A stretch of DNA of 64,000 bases from Epichloe hybrida (taxonomy: Eukaryota > Ascomycota > Sordariomycetes > Hypocreales > Clavicipitaceae), in contig JAFEKR010000026.1 of NCBI GenBank assembly GCA_019022495.1, positions 682,001 to 746,000 on the forward strand. The letters are read 5' to 3'. The translations under genes were made by a program, and so were the position numbers. The stretch's first letter is position 1. Each line of letters opens with the position of its first letter. The notes under the pieces were generated by a model. It made no database searches and was not told the origin of the DNA. It saw nothing but the letters and a program-made list of their open reading frames with translations. Below, piece by piece: positions 33,701-45,387 of this stretch.

Positions 33701-35088
33701 CGCCACTACAGTCCATCGAGCAACCGAGGAAGATGTGCAGTCCGAAGCAGCCACCATTGACAGCGGGGAGAGGGGCCGTCTCTTTGTCAAGGTTATGGGG
33801 GTGAAGGATTTGGATCTTCCGCTCCCCAAGAATGAGCGCACTTGGTTCAGTCTTACCTTGGACAACGGCGTCCATTGTGTGACAACGGCTTGGCTTGAGC
33901 TGGCCAGAAACGCCCCTATAGGCCAGGAGTTTGAGCTTGTCGTGCCCAACGATCTGGAATTTCAGCTGACGCTGAATGTCAAGCTGGAAAAGCCAGCCTA
34001 TTTGACTGCGCAGGCGGCGAGTAAGCCCACCAAGACCAAGACCTCGACCTTTAGCCGCGTCTTCGCCTCTCCCAGGAAACGCAGGGAGATGGATCAGAGA
34101 CAAAGAGAGGAGGAGCGTCAGCAAAGGGAAGAGGCCCTTGCACGGCAACGAAACGGACCTCCATCAGGCTATGAGCTCCTGTCTCCCTTGTCAGCCGACG
34201 ACGGTAGTTTTGCTCGGTCGTACGTCTGTCTGAAGGAGCATGAGCACCGTTGCTTTGGTCGGCCTTATGTGGCTGAAGTCGCCTGCTTCAATGAATGGGC
34301 CACCGAAGAGGAGAGCTTCGCGTCCAGCGTCAAGAGCAAGCGAGGAAACGCTGCAACGGCTGTTGTCCGCCGCGCTCCGTACAAGATTGGAAAACTAGAG
34401 CTTCAGCTGCTCTTTGTTCCTCGACCCAAGAATGCAACGGATGACGACATGCCCAAGAGCATGAATTCTTGTGTCCGAGAACTCAGGGCTGCTGAGGAGA
34501 GGCTGTCCCGCAACTGGGAGGGCCACTTGAGCCAGCAGGGTGGTGACTGTCCCGTAAGTAGACAAATCCTGTGAAAGAAAGGAACGCAAGAACGCAATGG
34601 CAAGACGAACTAACACGATGAATCGATAGTACTGGCGCCGAAGATATTTCAAGCTTGTTGGCTCCAAGTTGACAGCCTATCACGAGGCAACCCGACAGCC
34701 ACGAGCGACCATCAATCTGTCCAATGCCAAGAGGCTCATTGATGACAAGAGAGCTTTGACAGAGGCGGAGACGACTGGCAGAGGCGGCAAACGTCGGCGT
34801 TCTGCTTTTGCCGAGGAAGAAGAAGGATACATGTTTGTCGAAGAGGGCTTCCGAATCCGCTTCAATAACGGAGAGGTGATTGACTTTTACGCCGACACTG
34901 CAGAGGACAAGGAAGGCTGGATGGAAATCCTGTCTGACGTGGTTGGAAGAGCCAGCCCTGTTGATAAGAACAACGGAACCCGTTCCCAAGCGAAGTGGTG
35001 TGACATTGTCCTCAAGCGGGAAGAACAGCTTCGCCGCAAAGCAGAGGGTCGGCGCGTGCACTCGCGCCCAAAGAGCGCCTGCTCATAG
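30728..35088 (+). CDS. BUD4/anillin-like septation protein with C-terminal PH domain
   Basis: Cortical scaffold that links septins and the cytokinetic machinery at septation sites in filamentous fungi. Proposed exons 30728-30742 (five codons, MASEP), 30805-30952, 31018-34553 and 34630-35088; 4158 bases, 1385 residues. The N-terminus (PLRISKN, NLPRPLSEISPSEKRRNSPSW) matches what I recall of Bud4 orthologues. A long disordered acidic middle follows, then the anillin-homology region (from about 33770, RLFVKVMGVKDLDLPL, ending CFGRPYVAEVACFNEWA) and a PH domain in the last exon (YWRRRYFKLVGSKLTAYHE to EGWMEILSDVV). Exon 2 also has a stronger GTAGGT donor at 30949, but only the weak GTCCCA at 30953 keeps the frame, so that junction needs RNA evidence. 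Confidence 0.85.
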
Positions 35089-36070
35089 ACCCCTTTTCTC
35101 TCCTCTTGACTCTTCGCTTCACCCTTGTTTCTATATTTTTCCTGGCGTGATTTTTGAGGTGTATGGATGGACACGCATGGCATGAAGCAACGAAGACGCA
35201 GACTCGCTCGCATGTCTCACGACACAGGCTACAGTTATAAAGCTTTGCGCGTTCAGCGTTTTATCGAGGCAGCTTGCCCCCCCTTCCCCCACCACATTGT
35301 CTTTTTTTTTTTTTTTACTCTTGCATCATTATTGTTTCACATTTCGCAGGACGGGAGTGAGTGCAATGGTTTCTTATTTCTACAAGAGGTATGCGCAATC
35401 TCGGAAAGTTTAAACGGCGTCGCCGGTGTTTCCTTTGTTCTTTTTTTTTTTTTCTCCTTCTCGTTGGCATTACCGATTCGGAATTCTATGTATGAAGTAT
35501 GTACTGGTCTATGAAGGTTCATAATGAAAAAGAATTGATTCTCATAAAAAGCTGTTCGTCACGGCTGACGGAGAAATGTCCTGGTTGTGGAGTTGAATGA
35601 AGTGGGGCACGGTCACGTGAGAGGTCAAGTCGCCGCCCTGGCTTTGCGGCGCAGATACGAGCCCGAGACTGTGCGTAGTATGTATGTACATATGTATGAA
35701 TGTACATGTGTACATCGGCCCCCGCCCCCGCCTCCTCGTGCTTGCTGTGCTGCCCAGTCTGGCTGCCCAGTCTCTGTCTGGCCCTGTACAATTAGCCCAC
35801 CACCTGTTGACCCCTGAAAACTGCCCGTAGCCTCACCATGCCTTGCCAACTTGCCGCGTTGCGTGCGTCAGGTTACATTTTCCATCCCCGTCCCAATTCA
35901 CACCTCTCCGACGGAAACGCGCACGAAGCATCACACTCGGCTCTCTGCTTCCCCCTCAACCTCCCCAACCTCCCCCACCTTCCCCCCCATTGGATCTTGT
36001 TTGCACCCAAACAACCCTCTCCAACCTGTCCTAGTCCTTACGCTGCGCTGCAGCACCGAGTTGCTACATC
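35089..36070. other. Intergenic region with homopolymer runs
   Basis: About 1 kb with T runs (35300-35320, 35441-35453), a TACATATGTA/TACATGTGTACA palindrome cluster (35684-35715) and a C-rich leader in front of the coronin gene. No supported gene. Confidence 0.5.
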
Positions 36071-38561
36071 ATGGCCGGCCGATTCGTCCGGGCTTCCAAA
36101 TACCGTACGCATGCTCGCTCTTCTTATCCACGTCTCGCGTCCCGTTTCCCCCCTCCCTTCTCGTCGCAAAAGCTACATAGCCATGGCAAGGCGGCATTGG
36201 CTGACATGTTGCACTAATTGACAGGCCACGTCTTTGGGAAGCCTACGAGAAAAGAGTTTTGCTACGACAACTTGCACATCAGTCGCAATGCATGGGATAC
36301 GAATCTAGTCAAGGTGCGAAATAACCACGGAAACACGTCACTTCGTCGACGCCCTCCCCCTGCCCCTTCCACGAGCGCGCACTTTGTGTGTTTGTGGCAA
36401 CGAATCGGCCGTGTCGATCTTGCAGATAATACAAGACGAAAAGGCCATGTGATGTTTGAAGCGCACCATGATGGGCTAACAAGGTCTTTTGCGCAGGTCA
36501 ATCCCGAATATTTGTCCGTCAATTGGGATTCCTCTGGTGGTGGCGCCTTTGCCGTCATTCCCTTGAACGAGAGGGGCAAGCTGCCGGATCAGATTCCCCT
36601 GTTTCGGGGACATACAGCCACGGTTCTCGACACGGACTGGTGCGTAACCTCACCTTGACCATGTAGTCTCTGGGCTGACATGTTGTTGGGCTCCCATGTG
36701 TACAGGAATCCTTTTAATGACCGTGTGATTGCTTCCGCTTCCGAGGACGGCAAGGTCTTTCTGTGGGAGGTTCCCGAGAATTTTACGCTGTATACTGACG
36801 CAGAGGAGATTACCGATGTGTCACCCGTGAGCAAGCTTGCTGGGCACTCGAGGTACGACGAGACTTTTGACGTTTTCATCAACAGAAAACAAGAAGAAAA
36901 AGGAGTCTGGGTAGCTAACCTGATGGGGCTGCAACAGGAAAGTTGGGCAGGTCCTATTCAATCCGTCTGCTCAAAACGTCCTCGCATCGGCATCTGGCGA
37001 TTTTGCAGTAAAAATCTGGGATATCAGCACTGGTCAAAACCCGTTGGCTCTGAAGCACGCTGATATTGTGCAGAGTCTGTCATGGAACGCTAGTGGCACG
37101 ATGCTTGTCACTACATCTCGAGACAAGAAGATCCGAGTGTGGGATGTTCGTCAAGAAAAGGCCGTTCACGAGGCTGCCGGCCACAGCGGCGCCAAGAACA
37201 GCAGAGCTGTTTGGATGGGAGAGCATAATCGATTTGCCACCACTGGCTTCTCGAGAATGAGCGAGCGTCAAATCGGCTTGTGGGAGCCTGGTCGAACAGA
37301 GCCTATCGGGGGATTCACCATGTTGGATTCAATCTCTGGTGTCTGCATGCCGTTCTGGGGTGAGTTTCCAATTCTACTACTTCTCGTTAGGTTTGGCGAG
37401 CGGTCAAGACACTAACAAGAATTGGCGAAATGAAAAAAAAGACGAAGGATCAAACTGTTTGTACCTTGCTGGCAAAGGGTGAGATTGACTTCCTGCAACG
37501 CAGGCGTGAGGGGTTCATTGAAATGCTGATTGTGTACAGTGATGGAAACATACGTTATTACGAATATGAGAACGACAAGTTCGAGTTCCTCAGCGAGTAC
37601 AAGTCGCCCGACCCGCAGCGAGGCATTGCCTTTTTGCCCCGGCGCGGCATCAATGTACGTGTGAAGGGCGAAAAAATACGACACGGCACGAGTGGAAAAT
37701 GCTAACGCGAGCGAAAAGGTGCAAGAAAACGAGATCATGCGCGCTTACAAGACGGTCAGCGATTCCTACATTGAGCCCATCTCCTTCACCGTCCCACGTC
37801 GCGCCGAGTCCTTCCAGGCAGACATCTTCCCTCCTGCCACTGGCACCAAGCCTGCCGTCGGACCTCAGGAATGGCTCGACGGCAAGACTGGCATCCCAGC
37901 AAAGATTGATCTTGAGAGCATCTACGAAGGCGGTGCGCCCAAGGAGATTCCATCTGACTATAAGCCAGCCGCCCAACCCACTCCAGCTCCTGTCCCTTCT
38001 TCTTCTGCTTCTCCCACTCCTACTCCCATCAAAAAAGAAGAGCCAAAAGAGGAGCCCAAGCCAGCACCAGTTGCCCGTGGCACACTCCCACCACCATCCA
38101 TGAACGATCAAAAGAGCTCCATTTCTGCCATGGCCAACAAGTACCAGGACAACGATGAGGACAATGACGAAGAAGACGACATTGATGAGACATCGAGCTT
38201 TGAAGAGGTTTCCCGACCAGCCCCTCGAGGTACTGCTCGCGCCGAGCCCAAGCCCCTTCCTGTACCTGTCAAGATGCAGCCAGCTGCTGCGCCTGCTCCC
38301 GAGCCTGTCAAGCCAGCACCTCCTGCCAAGACTCCTACTCCTGCGACTTCCACTCCATCTGTCGGGGTGGAAGCCTCCTTGAACGATATCAAACAGCTTC
38401 TCGAGAATCAGACCAAGATTATTACCGCCCAGAACGACAAGATCAACAAGCTCGTGAATGAAGTGGAATCGCTGAAGAAGAAGGTCAAAACGCCTGGATC
38501 CCAAGACCAGAGCGAGCGCATCAGACAATTAGAGCTGGAGCTTGAAGAGGCACGATCGTAA
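36071..38561 (+). CDS. crn1: Coronin, actin-binding WD40 protein
   Basis: F-actin/Arp2/3 regulator of cortical patches and endocytosis. Eight exons: 36071-36104, 36225-36313, 36497-36639, 36706-36852, 36938-37359, 37442-37478, 37540-37654 and 37719-38561; 1830 bases, 609 residues. The N-terminus MAGRFVRASKYRHVFGKPTRKE is the conserved coronin basic patch. Five-plus WD repeats follow (LFRGHTATVLDTDW, ASASEDGKVFLWEVP, SGDFAVKIWDIS, TTSRDKKIRVWDVR), then the coronin-specific IRYYEYENDKFEFLSEY and FLPRRGIN region. The C-terminal part has a Pro/Ala-rich variable linker with an acidic stretch, and ends in a leucine-heptad coiled coil (about the last 60 residues) for oligomerisation and Arp2/3 binding. 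All splice phases agree. Confidence 0.95.
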
Positions 38562-41084
38562 AGAAGTCGAACTCGAACTCGAACGATTTGAACATGGCGA
38601 TTCTGTCGGGAGCTCGATCAGTTGAAGGACTGATGAAAGGACAGCGTCATCTGAAGTACCGTGCTGAATGGGGTATTTGGCTACTTGGGCGAGTTTTATC
38701 TTTTTTTTTTTTCTCCGTCTTGGACAGTGCAGGGCAATTAGGGGCAAGACGAGGACTTGTGTGGATGGATTCGGGGAGGGGGGTTTAACTTGGGGATCTT
38801 GTAGCGTACTGTATACGAGCGAGACAATATCATGCATTGCGTTTGGTGTTGGTGCAGGCTTTTGCGATGCGTCATGGTGCATTCAACGGTTCCATTAGTT
38901 TGAATGCTTTCTACGTCTTTTCTTCTCAACAGTTGTTTTCACCACGATCTGCCTGGAGAAACACGAAGTCGTTACAAGCACTGCGTCGAATCACGATCCA
39001 GACCGCAGTTCTCACGGTCCAGAAACTCGTCGCCCGTCGACAAGTAGATGGGATCGCCCAACAACAAAATGGATCCCATCGGGTACTACACCCGTTGACG
39101 CACGCAAATGATAGGATCCCCTCTCAGTCCTCATCATGGACGGACCCCTACCTTCCGAGACCCCGAATTCCTCCAACAAAGAAATCAAAAATCCCATGCG
39201 TTCTCGGAAGAAACGCATTCCTCTCGGTCCCGGGTCCCGGCCCTCCCTCGTCCGCGCCGCAAGTCCGTGCAACTTGCCGCGTCCGTGGTTCCTCACAAGC
39301 CTCGCTCGTTTCCACGCAGAAAAGGGGATAAAACCCGCGCCAGGACGTTTCATGGCCTCGCCGAGCACGTACACTTTGCACACATCGGCACCGTTTCAAA
39401 TCTTATTTTTACGGCCCCGCGATGCCACGGACACGACGGAAGTTACTGGCATGGACTAACCCTTCTGATTGGTGAAAATGTAAAGGTGTTTATGCTGTGA
39501 AACTTGATGATGATGAATCGACCTCAAATGCCAAGGGGGGTCTTTTGTGACCGGTTTTGGAAAAAAACTTATTTGTTCTAGACTTTGGTTGGTGATTCGT
39601 CTGTGCCTGGTGTAGATGCTTTATTGAGCGGACGGCCAATGGACGACGCATCTTCATCGGGAACTTTCATGTACGGATGGGTCGGCGCCTGTGGCAGATA
39701 CTGGAATGAATTAGGCTTCATTACTATGAATGACATTTGACACTTTTTCTTTTTACGATTTGAAAAAAAAACAAAAATAAAAGTCGAGCTGGGAGCTCAC
39801 GAGCGAACCAGGCAGTCCGAGGTACTTCTGACTCCGAGTCTTGTTTCTTTCCTTTTCACTCTTCGGCCACACATAGGGTGGCATGGCGAACAGACATATA
39901 GTCAGGGGTACTTGACGATTATGTCGACAAGTTTCGGGCGGGATGGCGGTTCCGAAAGATGCCAAAAAGAAAAAAAGAAAAAAAAAGAGGCCCGGGGGAA
40001 GGAGCGAAATATCAAGTAGGCCGATGACAAGTTCACCACCGACACCGAATCCTTCCGCGGAGACATAGGGCCGGGGTCACAAACATTTGTCGAATTCAGC
40101 TGTTCGTGGTACTAAAGACGAGCAGAGACGAGCCCATCTGGCGGGTTCGGGGATTGGGAAATTTGGTGATGCTAGTGTTCCGAGCATGGAAGCCATGTGT
40201 TACAGTTCTTGCGGCCACACAGATCCTCATCGAGCAAGACTAGATAGATTGGCAGAGGGAGAGAGACACGCACCGAGAGGAATGGCGGACCACGAAGGGG
40301 GTAGTAGATAAGCATTCGGAAATCTGCAACTTGTCGCACCATGATCCAGCCTCCCGGTCTGTTTCTGATTGGGCTGGTGTGCCAGACGAACGACGAAGCT
40401 GTGCTCTCAAAAGGGCGGGCTGCCCAACTCGCCTTCGTGACCCCGAGCCGCTGCCAGATTACGTGGGTTATTCTCAAGATGGTTAGTGGACACTGTGCCG
40501 ATAATCTCGTCGTGGTTGTTGCGTTGTTGCGCGCCGGAGAATATATTTCGCAGAATGTTACAACTCACGGACTAGACGACGTCGTATCGAGTCATGAAGG
40601 AGCGCACGGATTAAAGATGCCGAATCAAGCTTGTCAGATACTCGGCCCAGTCGGGGGGTCAGTCATGCAAGTCACGACAGTGACAACAACCCATGGCCCG
40701 TGGAAGCTCTCGCTTTCATGCGGTTTTGCAGTCGGGAGAAAAACCTGGACCTGTTTCAGGTCTACCGTGGGTGTACACTGTACAGCATCCCGCAGGCCAG
40801 TATCAGCCTCGTGGACCGAGTTCGACGCGCGATCCGGTTAGAGCCAGACACATTCGTGGCCGAGGGGCGTGCGTGGGCGATGGATCCCCATTGCGTTGAT
40901 CGTGGATCGTGTCGTGCGTGAGTGAGGGTCCATGTCGGCCGGCCATTGATTGATACTTGTGGCATATACTCCGTATTCCGTCCCATAATATCACATATGC
41001 CCCATGCTCTGTGCGATTCTCGCCGATCCGATGAATAGTCCGTACATAGTGCTGATATATTCAAGGACCAAGTACCAAGTACCG

Positions 41085-41124
41085 GGTAGGTAGGCAGGTA
41101 GGCAGGTAGGTAGGCAGGCAGGCA
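41085..41124 (+). repeat. GTAG/GCAG tetranucleotide tract
   Basis: About 40 bases of GGTA and GGCA tetramers in mixed order, a degenerate microsatellite in the gene-free region. Confidence 0.9.
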
Positions 41125-42863
41125 CGGAAGGAGCGTTGTAGGTGTTACCTGCAGAAACCGTCATCTGAGCGGCCAGCTGAAGTACCAGACTTTTCCTTCT
41201 TTCCTCTGCTTGATGCAACTTGTTCACTTTGTCCGAGGTGGGTCTTTCAACATACATGTACATAGTAAAACGGTCCATATTGCGTTGCGGATTATCTCAG
41301 AGTCTTATTGGGCCTGTTATTATCAAACTCGGCCGACAGTCAGTAATAAGTGGCCCACGCGCTTGGCCCCCTCGCACCAACTGGCCCCGGTCTGCCAACA
41401 GGCGAAGGAAGACGCTCGATCCGTGACAGTACATGTATGTACGTATTCAGCATCCAATCGACTCGCAGCCATTTCGCGTCTCGTCGCCCCATCGGCTGCA
41501 GCGAAGCTCCTCAGCCACCTCAGCCACCTGATTGGCCTTGCTGACTTACGCTTAGCCCAATATGGCTGTCGCGCGGAGTCTTCTGAAACCTCAAAAGTAC
41601 AACGGCGCTTCGCTCCCCTTGGATCGAGGTCCCACGCAAGTTCCCAACCACAGATTGGCGAGCTCTTGTCGACGATTCGACGATTGCCGGCTATGGATGG
41701 ATTCTCTGCTTCTCTTCTTTCCTGTGCCAAATGAAGCCGTCGTGTCCGCGGGCGCTTCTTCCGCCGCTCAAATCACCGGGTGCACCACCACACCACAGCA
41801 ACACGCATGATAGCATGCACTCCACGGAAGCAATGTCTTCGTCGTTGCTCCTGGATGAAGGAGCTGCAGGTACACCCGACGACGCTCAGTAGAAGGTCCC
41901 AGCCCCGGCCGGCACGTGTTGGGATTGATTAATCAGTAACAAAGGGCTCGTGCAGTTGCACGAGGCTCATGGTAATATCATGGAATCTGAGATGCGGCAA
42001 CCGCTCTCGCTCTCATCGGCCAGACGGGACGATCAAACGAATAGTCCCGAGTTTCAGATGCCGAAACAAGTGTCACGCGACCAAGGAATATTGGCCGTCG
42101 TTGGGCGGGTGTCGAGCGGTTGTCGAGCGGTTGTCGAGCCCTGCGATCTACTTACAAGCTCTCCTTAAGCTCCAAGCAGAAGAAGATTTAGTGAAAATCA
42201 CGACAAAGGCCCAAGCATTCTTTCGACGTACATGGGAGCCAAGAAGTACAATGACCTCTGGGGATGGCGCAACAGCGTCCTCGGCGCCTGCATGGATGTG
42301 GCACACAGGGTCCCAGGGGTCCCAGAGGGAGGGATGATTCTGCAGCAACGCCCCAGGCGCGTTTCATGTTGGGTAGCTTGCCAGCTTCTTCATCCATTCT
42401 TCGACTGCAGCCTCGTCGCCGTCTGTGGACCGGGGTTAAGGCGTCAAGGCACCTGATGATGATGGAGTGATGAGAGCCATCAGCTTCGCCCATTCAGGAC
42501 CATGGACTTGGCTGGTTGAAATCAACGACGCTGGTGGGGGAAACATGTACCGAGTATTACATAGGGGAACCATCTTTTTGCATGCATTTCGCGGGCCCAG
42601 TCGGTAATTTGCATACATACATAGGAGAACTCGGCGTGCGCTCTGCTCATCAAAGTCCGTAACCGAAATTGCAGAGAAAGCCATGGTACGAGTTCTCAGG
42701 GCCGAGTAACCCGTTCGCCCTCGCTATTGCTTGGCGAGGCATCAATTGCGGGGCAGCCGCAAATGGACGTCGCACTGACCGTCTTTCTGGTGGAGACACG
42801 ACCGATGGTTCTGAAAGCTTATGTACATATGTACTCTGGATATCTTCTGGTCGTGTTCATACG

Positions 42864-42900
42864 GGTGGCGGATGGCGATGGCGGATGGCGGATGGCGGAT
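42864..42900 (+). repeat. GGATGGC heptamer tract
   Basis: Four near-identical copies of GGCGGAT/GGCGAT in tandem, just before a TACGGAATACATATGGAGTA word cluster. Confidence 0.8.
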
Positions 42901-43407
42901 TACGGAATACATATGGAGTACGGAGTGCTCGAGTTGCATTTCGTGTGACCCTGCGTGATGCGCACTATCAAGGCAGGGCTTGACCCGAGAGATGGATGGA
43001 ATCCGTATGTACGGACTGATAGAAAGCGAGTCACCACATATCAAGAGCCGCCGGCGCTGCCAGTACTAGTGACATGCCGCCCTGCGATTCTATAGATAGA
43101 ACTGCGACGCTTCATGCAAGTCATCGATCAACTGGATGCTCGACTGAGGCTGTCCATTATCCTGTCCAACATGGTCGAGCCAGTGCCTCATTCGCAAGTT
43201 GCAGTAGAATGAACAGTGCCACCAGTATTCTAATATGTTGCATCTTGCATTTTACTGTTAAGCGTCACGATGGAGAAATGAACCTGCGTGCTGGGGACAA
43301 AGGGAGAAGTCCACGAAAAGGGCCGGCGGAGATGCCAGGGATGCAAGATTTCTCCAGGAAGCATGAAGACACCCCACCCCACCCCTTACGGCGGCGACTC
43401 CTCCACC

Positions 43408-43452
43408 CACGCCCGCGCCCGCGCCCGCGCCCGCGCCCACGCCCACGCCCAC
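43408..43452 (+). repeat. GCCCGC/GCCCAC hexamer microsatellite
   Basis: About 45 bases of a hexamer tandem repeat that changes from CCCGCG units to CCCACG units towards its right end. The variant units clustering at one end suggest slippage after a single substitution. Confidence 0.9.
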
Positions 43453-44334
43453 ATCCATGAGTTGCATGAGAAGGATCACGCACGAGACGGCACAGGCAGG
43501 CGATTTCCAGGCCCAGGACCCAGCACTCTGCACCTTGCTCCATTCGAAGACCCAGCGGCCGTGATGGGGCCCCGAAAAAAAAAAAGAAAATTGAGTGGTT
43601 CAAGAAGATTCGAGTATCACCAGTGCTTGAGCGGAGTGTTGGTGTGTTTGCGCACAGGCGCAGCGCAGCGTAGCGTAGCGTAGCAATCGACGGATGAGTT
43701 CACCAGCTTTTGCTAAATTACTATAACGGAGTACAAGATATGGACAGGGAAACAAAGAAGGGGACCCCACCGCCTGGGACCTGCTGGCCCGTGACCCTTG
43801 TGCTATAACATGCATGTACATGTACATATACAATGGTGGTAGTGGTACGGAGTACGGAGTACGGCGTAAGTCGGTTGTGGACTTGTGGTCCCGTCTGTAG
43901 TCGGTTGTACATATACTCCGTACGGATTGGACATCTAAATTCGTATGCCGCGCCGTACGATTGGTGTCAACTCGTCGCCGGGCGGTCAGTGGTCACTGAT
44001 AACACCAGCGAGCGCTACATCGCGCCGCCCGCAGCAAGTAAGTTCTCAAGGATGCATCCACCGGAAAGGAAACGGGGCTAGCCACGCATTGTTCCCATCC
44101 ATCCATGGGCCCACGCCAGCGCCAGCGGCTGTGCCTGAGCCAAGTGCAGTCAACGTCCACCAGCCCGCTCCCACCGCCGATTGGCCAACGTTGACAGGAT
44201 GGAGCCAGACCCATTGACCCAGAACCGAGAGCGCCCGCGCTGAGAGGCAAAGCCGGCTGCCTGCCCCAGGCGGCGACGCTGCTGGTGCTGCCTGGTGCTT
44301 GGGTGATGGCGGTCCGGTTCCCCATCGGCTCGGT

Positions 44335-44414
44335 TGTCTGGCCTGTCTGGCCTGTCTGGCCTGTCTGGCCTGTCTGGCCTGTCTGCCTGTCTGCCTGTCT
44401 GCCTGTCTGCCTGC
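44335..44414 (+). repeat. Nested GTCTGGCCT / GTCTGCCT tandem repeat
   Basis: About 80 bases. A 9-base unit (GTCTGGCCT) is repeated about five times and passes directly into an 8-base unit (GTCTGCCT) repeated about four to five times; the second unit is the first minus one G. Confidence 0.92.
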
Positions 44415-44510
44415 TGTCCGTCTGGTCTCTACCTGGCTGGCTCTGCGCGAGCGCTGGGGTCCTCCATCCACCGGTCCGTCCACTTGCGCTCCCACAGGCG
44501 CCGGCCGTTT

Positions 44511-44525
44511 CCCCCCCCCCCCCCC
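44511..44525 (+). repeat. Poly-C run (15 C)
   Basis: Fifteen consecutive C, with another run of nine C about 36 bases further on, in the putative Ste12 leader. Runs of this length are prone to sequencing and replication errors. Confidence 0.9.
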
Positions 44526-45387
44526 AAAACGCCACGGGTCGTCGTGGACGAGCCATTAAGACCCCCCCCCCAACTCTCATCTCCTCCTCGCATCCTCGCC
44601 TCTTGATTTCTGTTCCTCGTTGTTTCTTTCGTTTATTTGAGCCCCGTCTCCCCCCCCACCCCTTCTCATCCCCCCTTCCCTCGACCTTGCGTCGTCTCTT
44701 TTTCTTTTTCTTTCCATTCCCGAGCCACTTCGCTTCCTTGCGCTCTTCCGACCTCACTGCGGTCTTTTCTTGCAAGACACGGTCCGTCTCTGGTTGACGC
44801 CGTCCTTTCTACCGTATCGTCTTGTCACTACTTCCGCCTCGAATTCAGCTGGCTGTTTGACGGTGTATCCATCCACGAGCCTGGCGACATCGCGTAGTGT
44901 GCATCATTTGGCTCTTTCAACCTTTGCTTTCTTCTTCTCCGTCTTCCCCCCAGCCTTAATTCTGTTCAGTCGGCCGTTGCCTCGAAGTCGGAGGCGTCGA
45001 GTCGAGTCGATCCGCCCTCGACATACTCGGTGTCCACGCCTGGACGACCAAGACGAGATATCGTCGCGCCCTGCCCGATCCGCTCGATGCCAAGGCTGGG
45101 CCAATTTTTGAGCTTACAATCAATTTCAATCATCCGGGCTGGTCTCGAACTTTTCCTTGTTGCTGTCGCATAGCCGATCTCACCCTCGATAGAGGCAGCG
45201 CCTCTTTCCGAACGAATTCCATCTTGACCGCGTCAATTGTCCCGCATCAGACAGAGCCCTCACACGACGCAGCCCTCGCCGCTCGTACCCATTCCGTGAC
45301 GATACTGTAGAGCCTAGCAGCTCTCTTGGACGCCGGCCGCCTGGGACGAAATCCTCCAATCCCACTCTGAGTGGACAACACGTCATC

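Larger units (their letters stand above)
38562..45387. other. 6.8-kb gene-free region upstream of Ste12
   Basis: I found no ORF with domain features, codon structure or plausible splicing on either strand, and no tRNA-like B box. It contains several simple-sequence tracts, many TACGGAGTA/TACTCCGTA and TACATGTA words, and, from about 44500, a pyrimidine-rich zone that is probably the long 5' leader and promoter of Ste12. An unannotated non-coding transcript is possible but not shown. Confidence 0.6.

Noticed and set aside
40341..40841. 166-codon ORF in the gene-free block
   Set aside because: Overlapped by ORFs of similar size in other frames, and no domain-like pattern; expected by chance in 6.8 kb.
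43408..43452. CRISPR-like array
   Set aside because: The hexamer tract is a plain microsatellite in a eukaryotic genome; there are no spaced repeats.
43993..44775. 260-codon minus-strand ORF over the tandem repeats
   Set aside because: Its length is produced by the GTCTGGCCT-type repeat and purine-rich DNA (repetitive Thr-Gly-Gln and Lys/Arg runs); not a protein-coding pattern.
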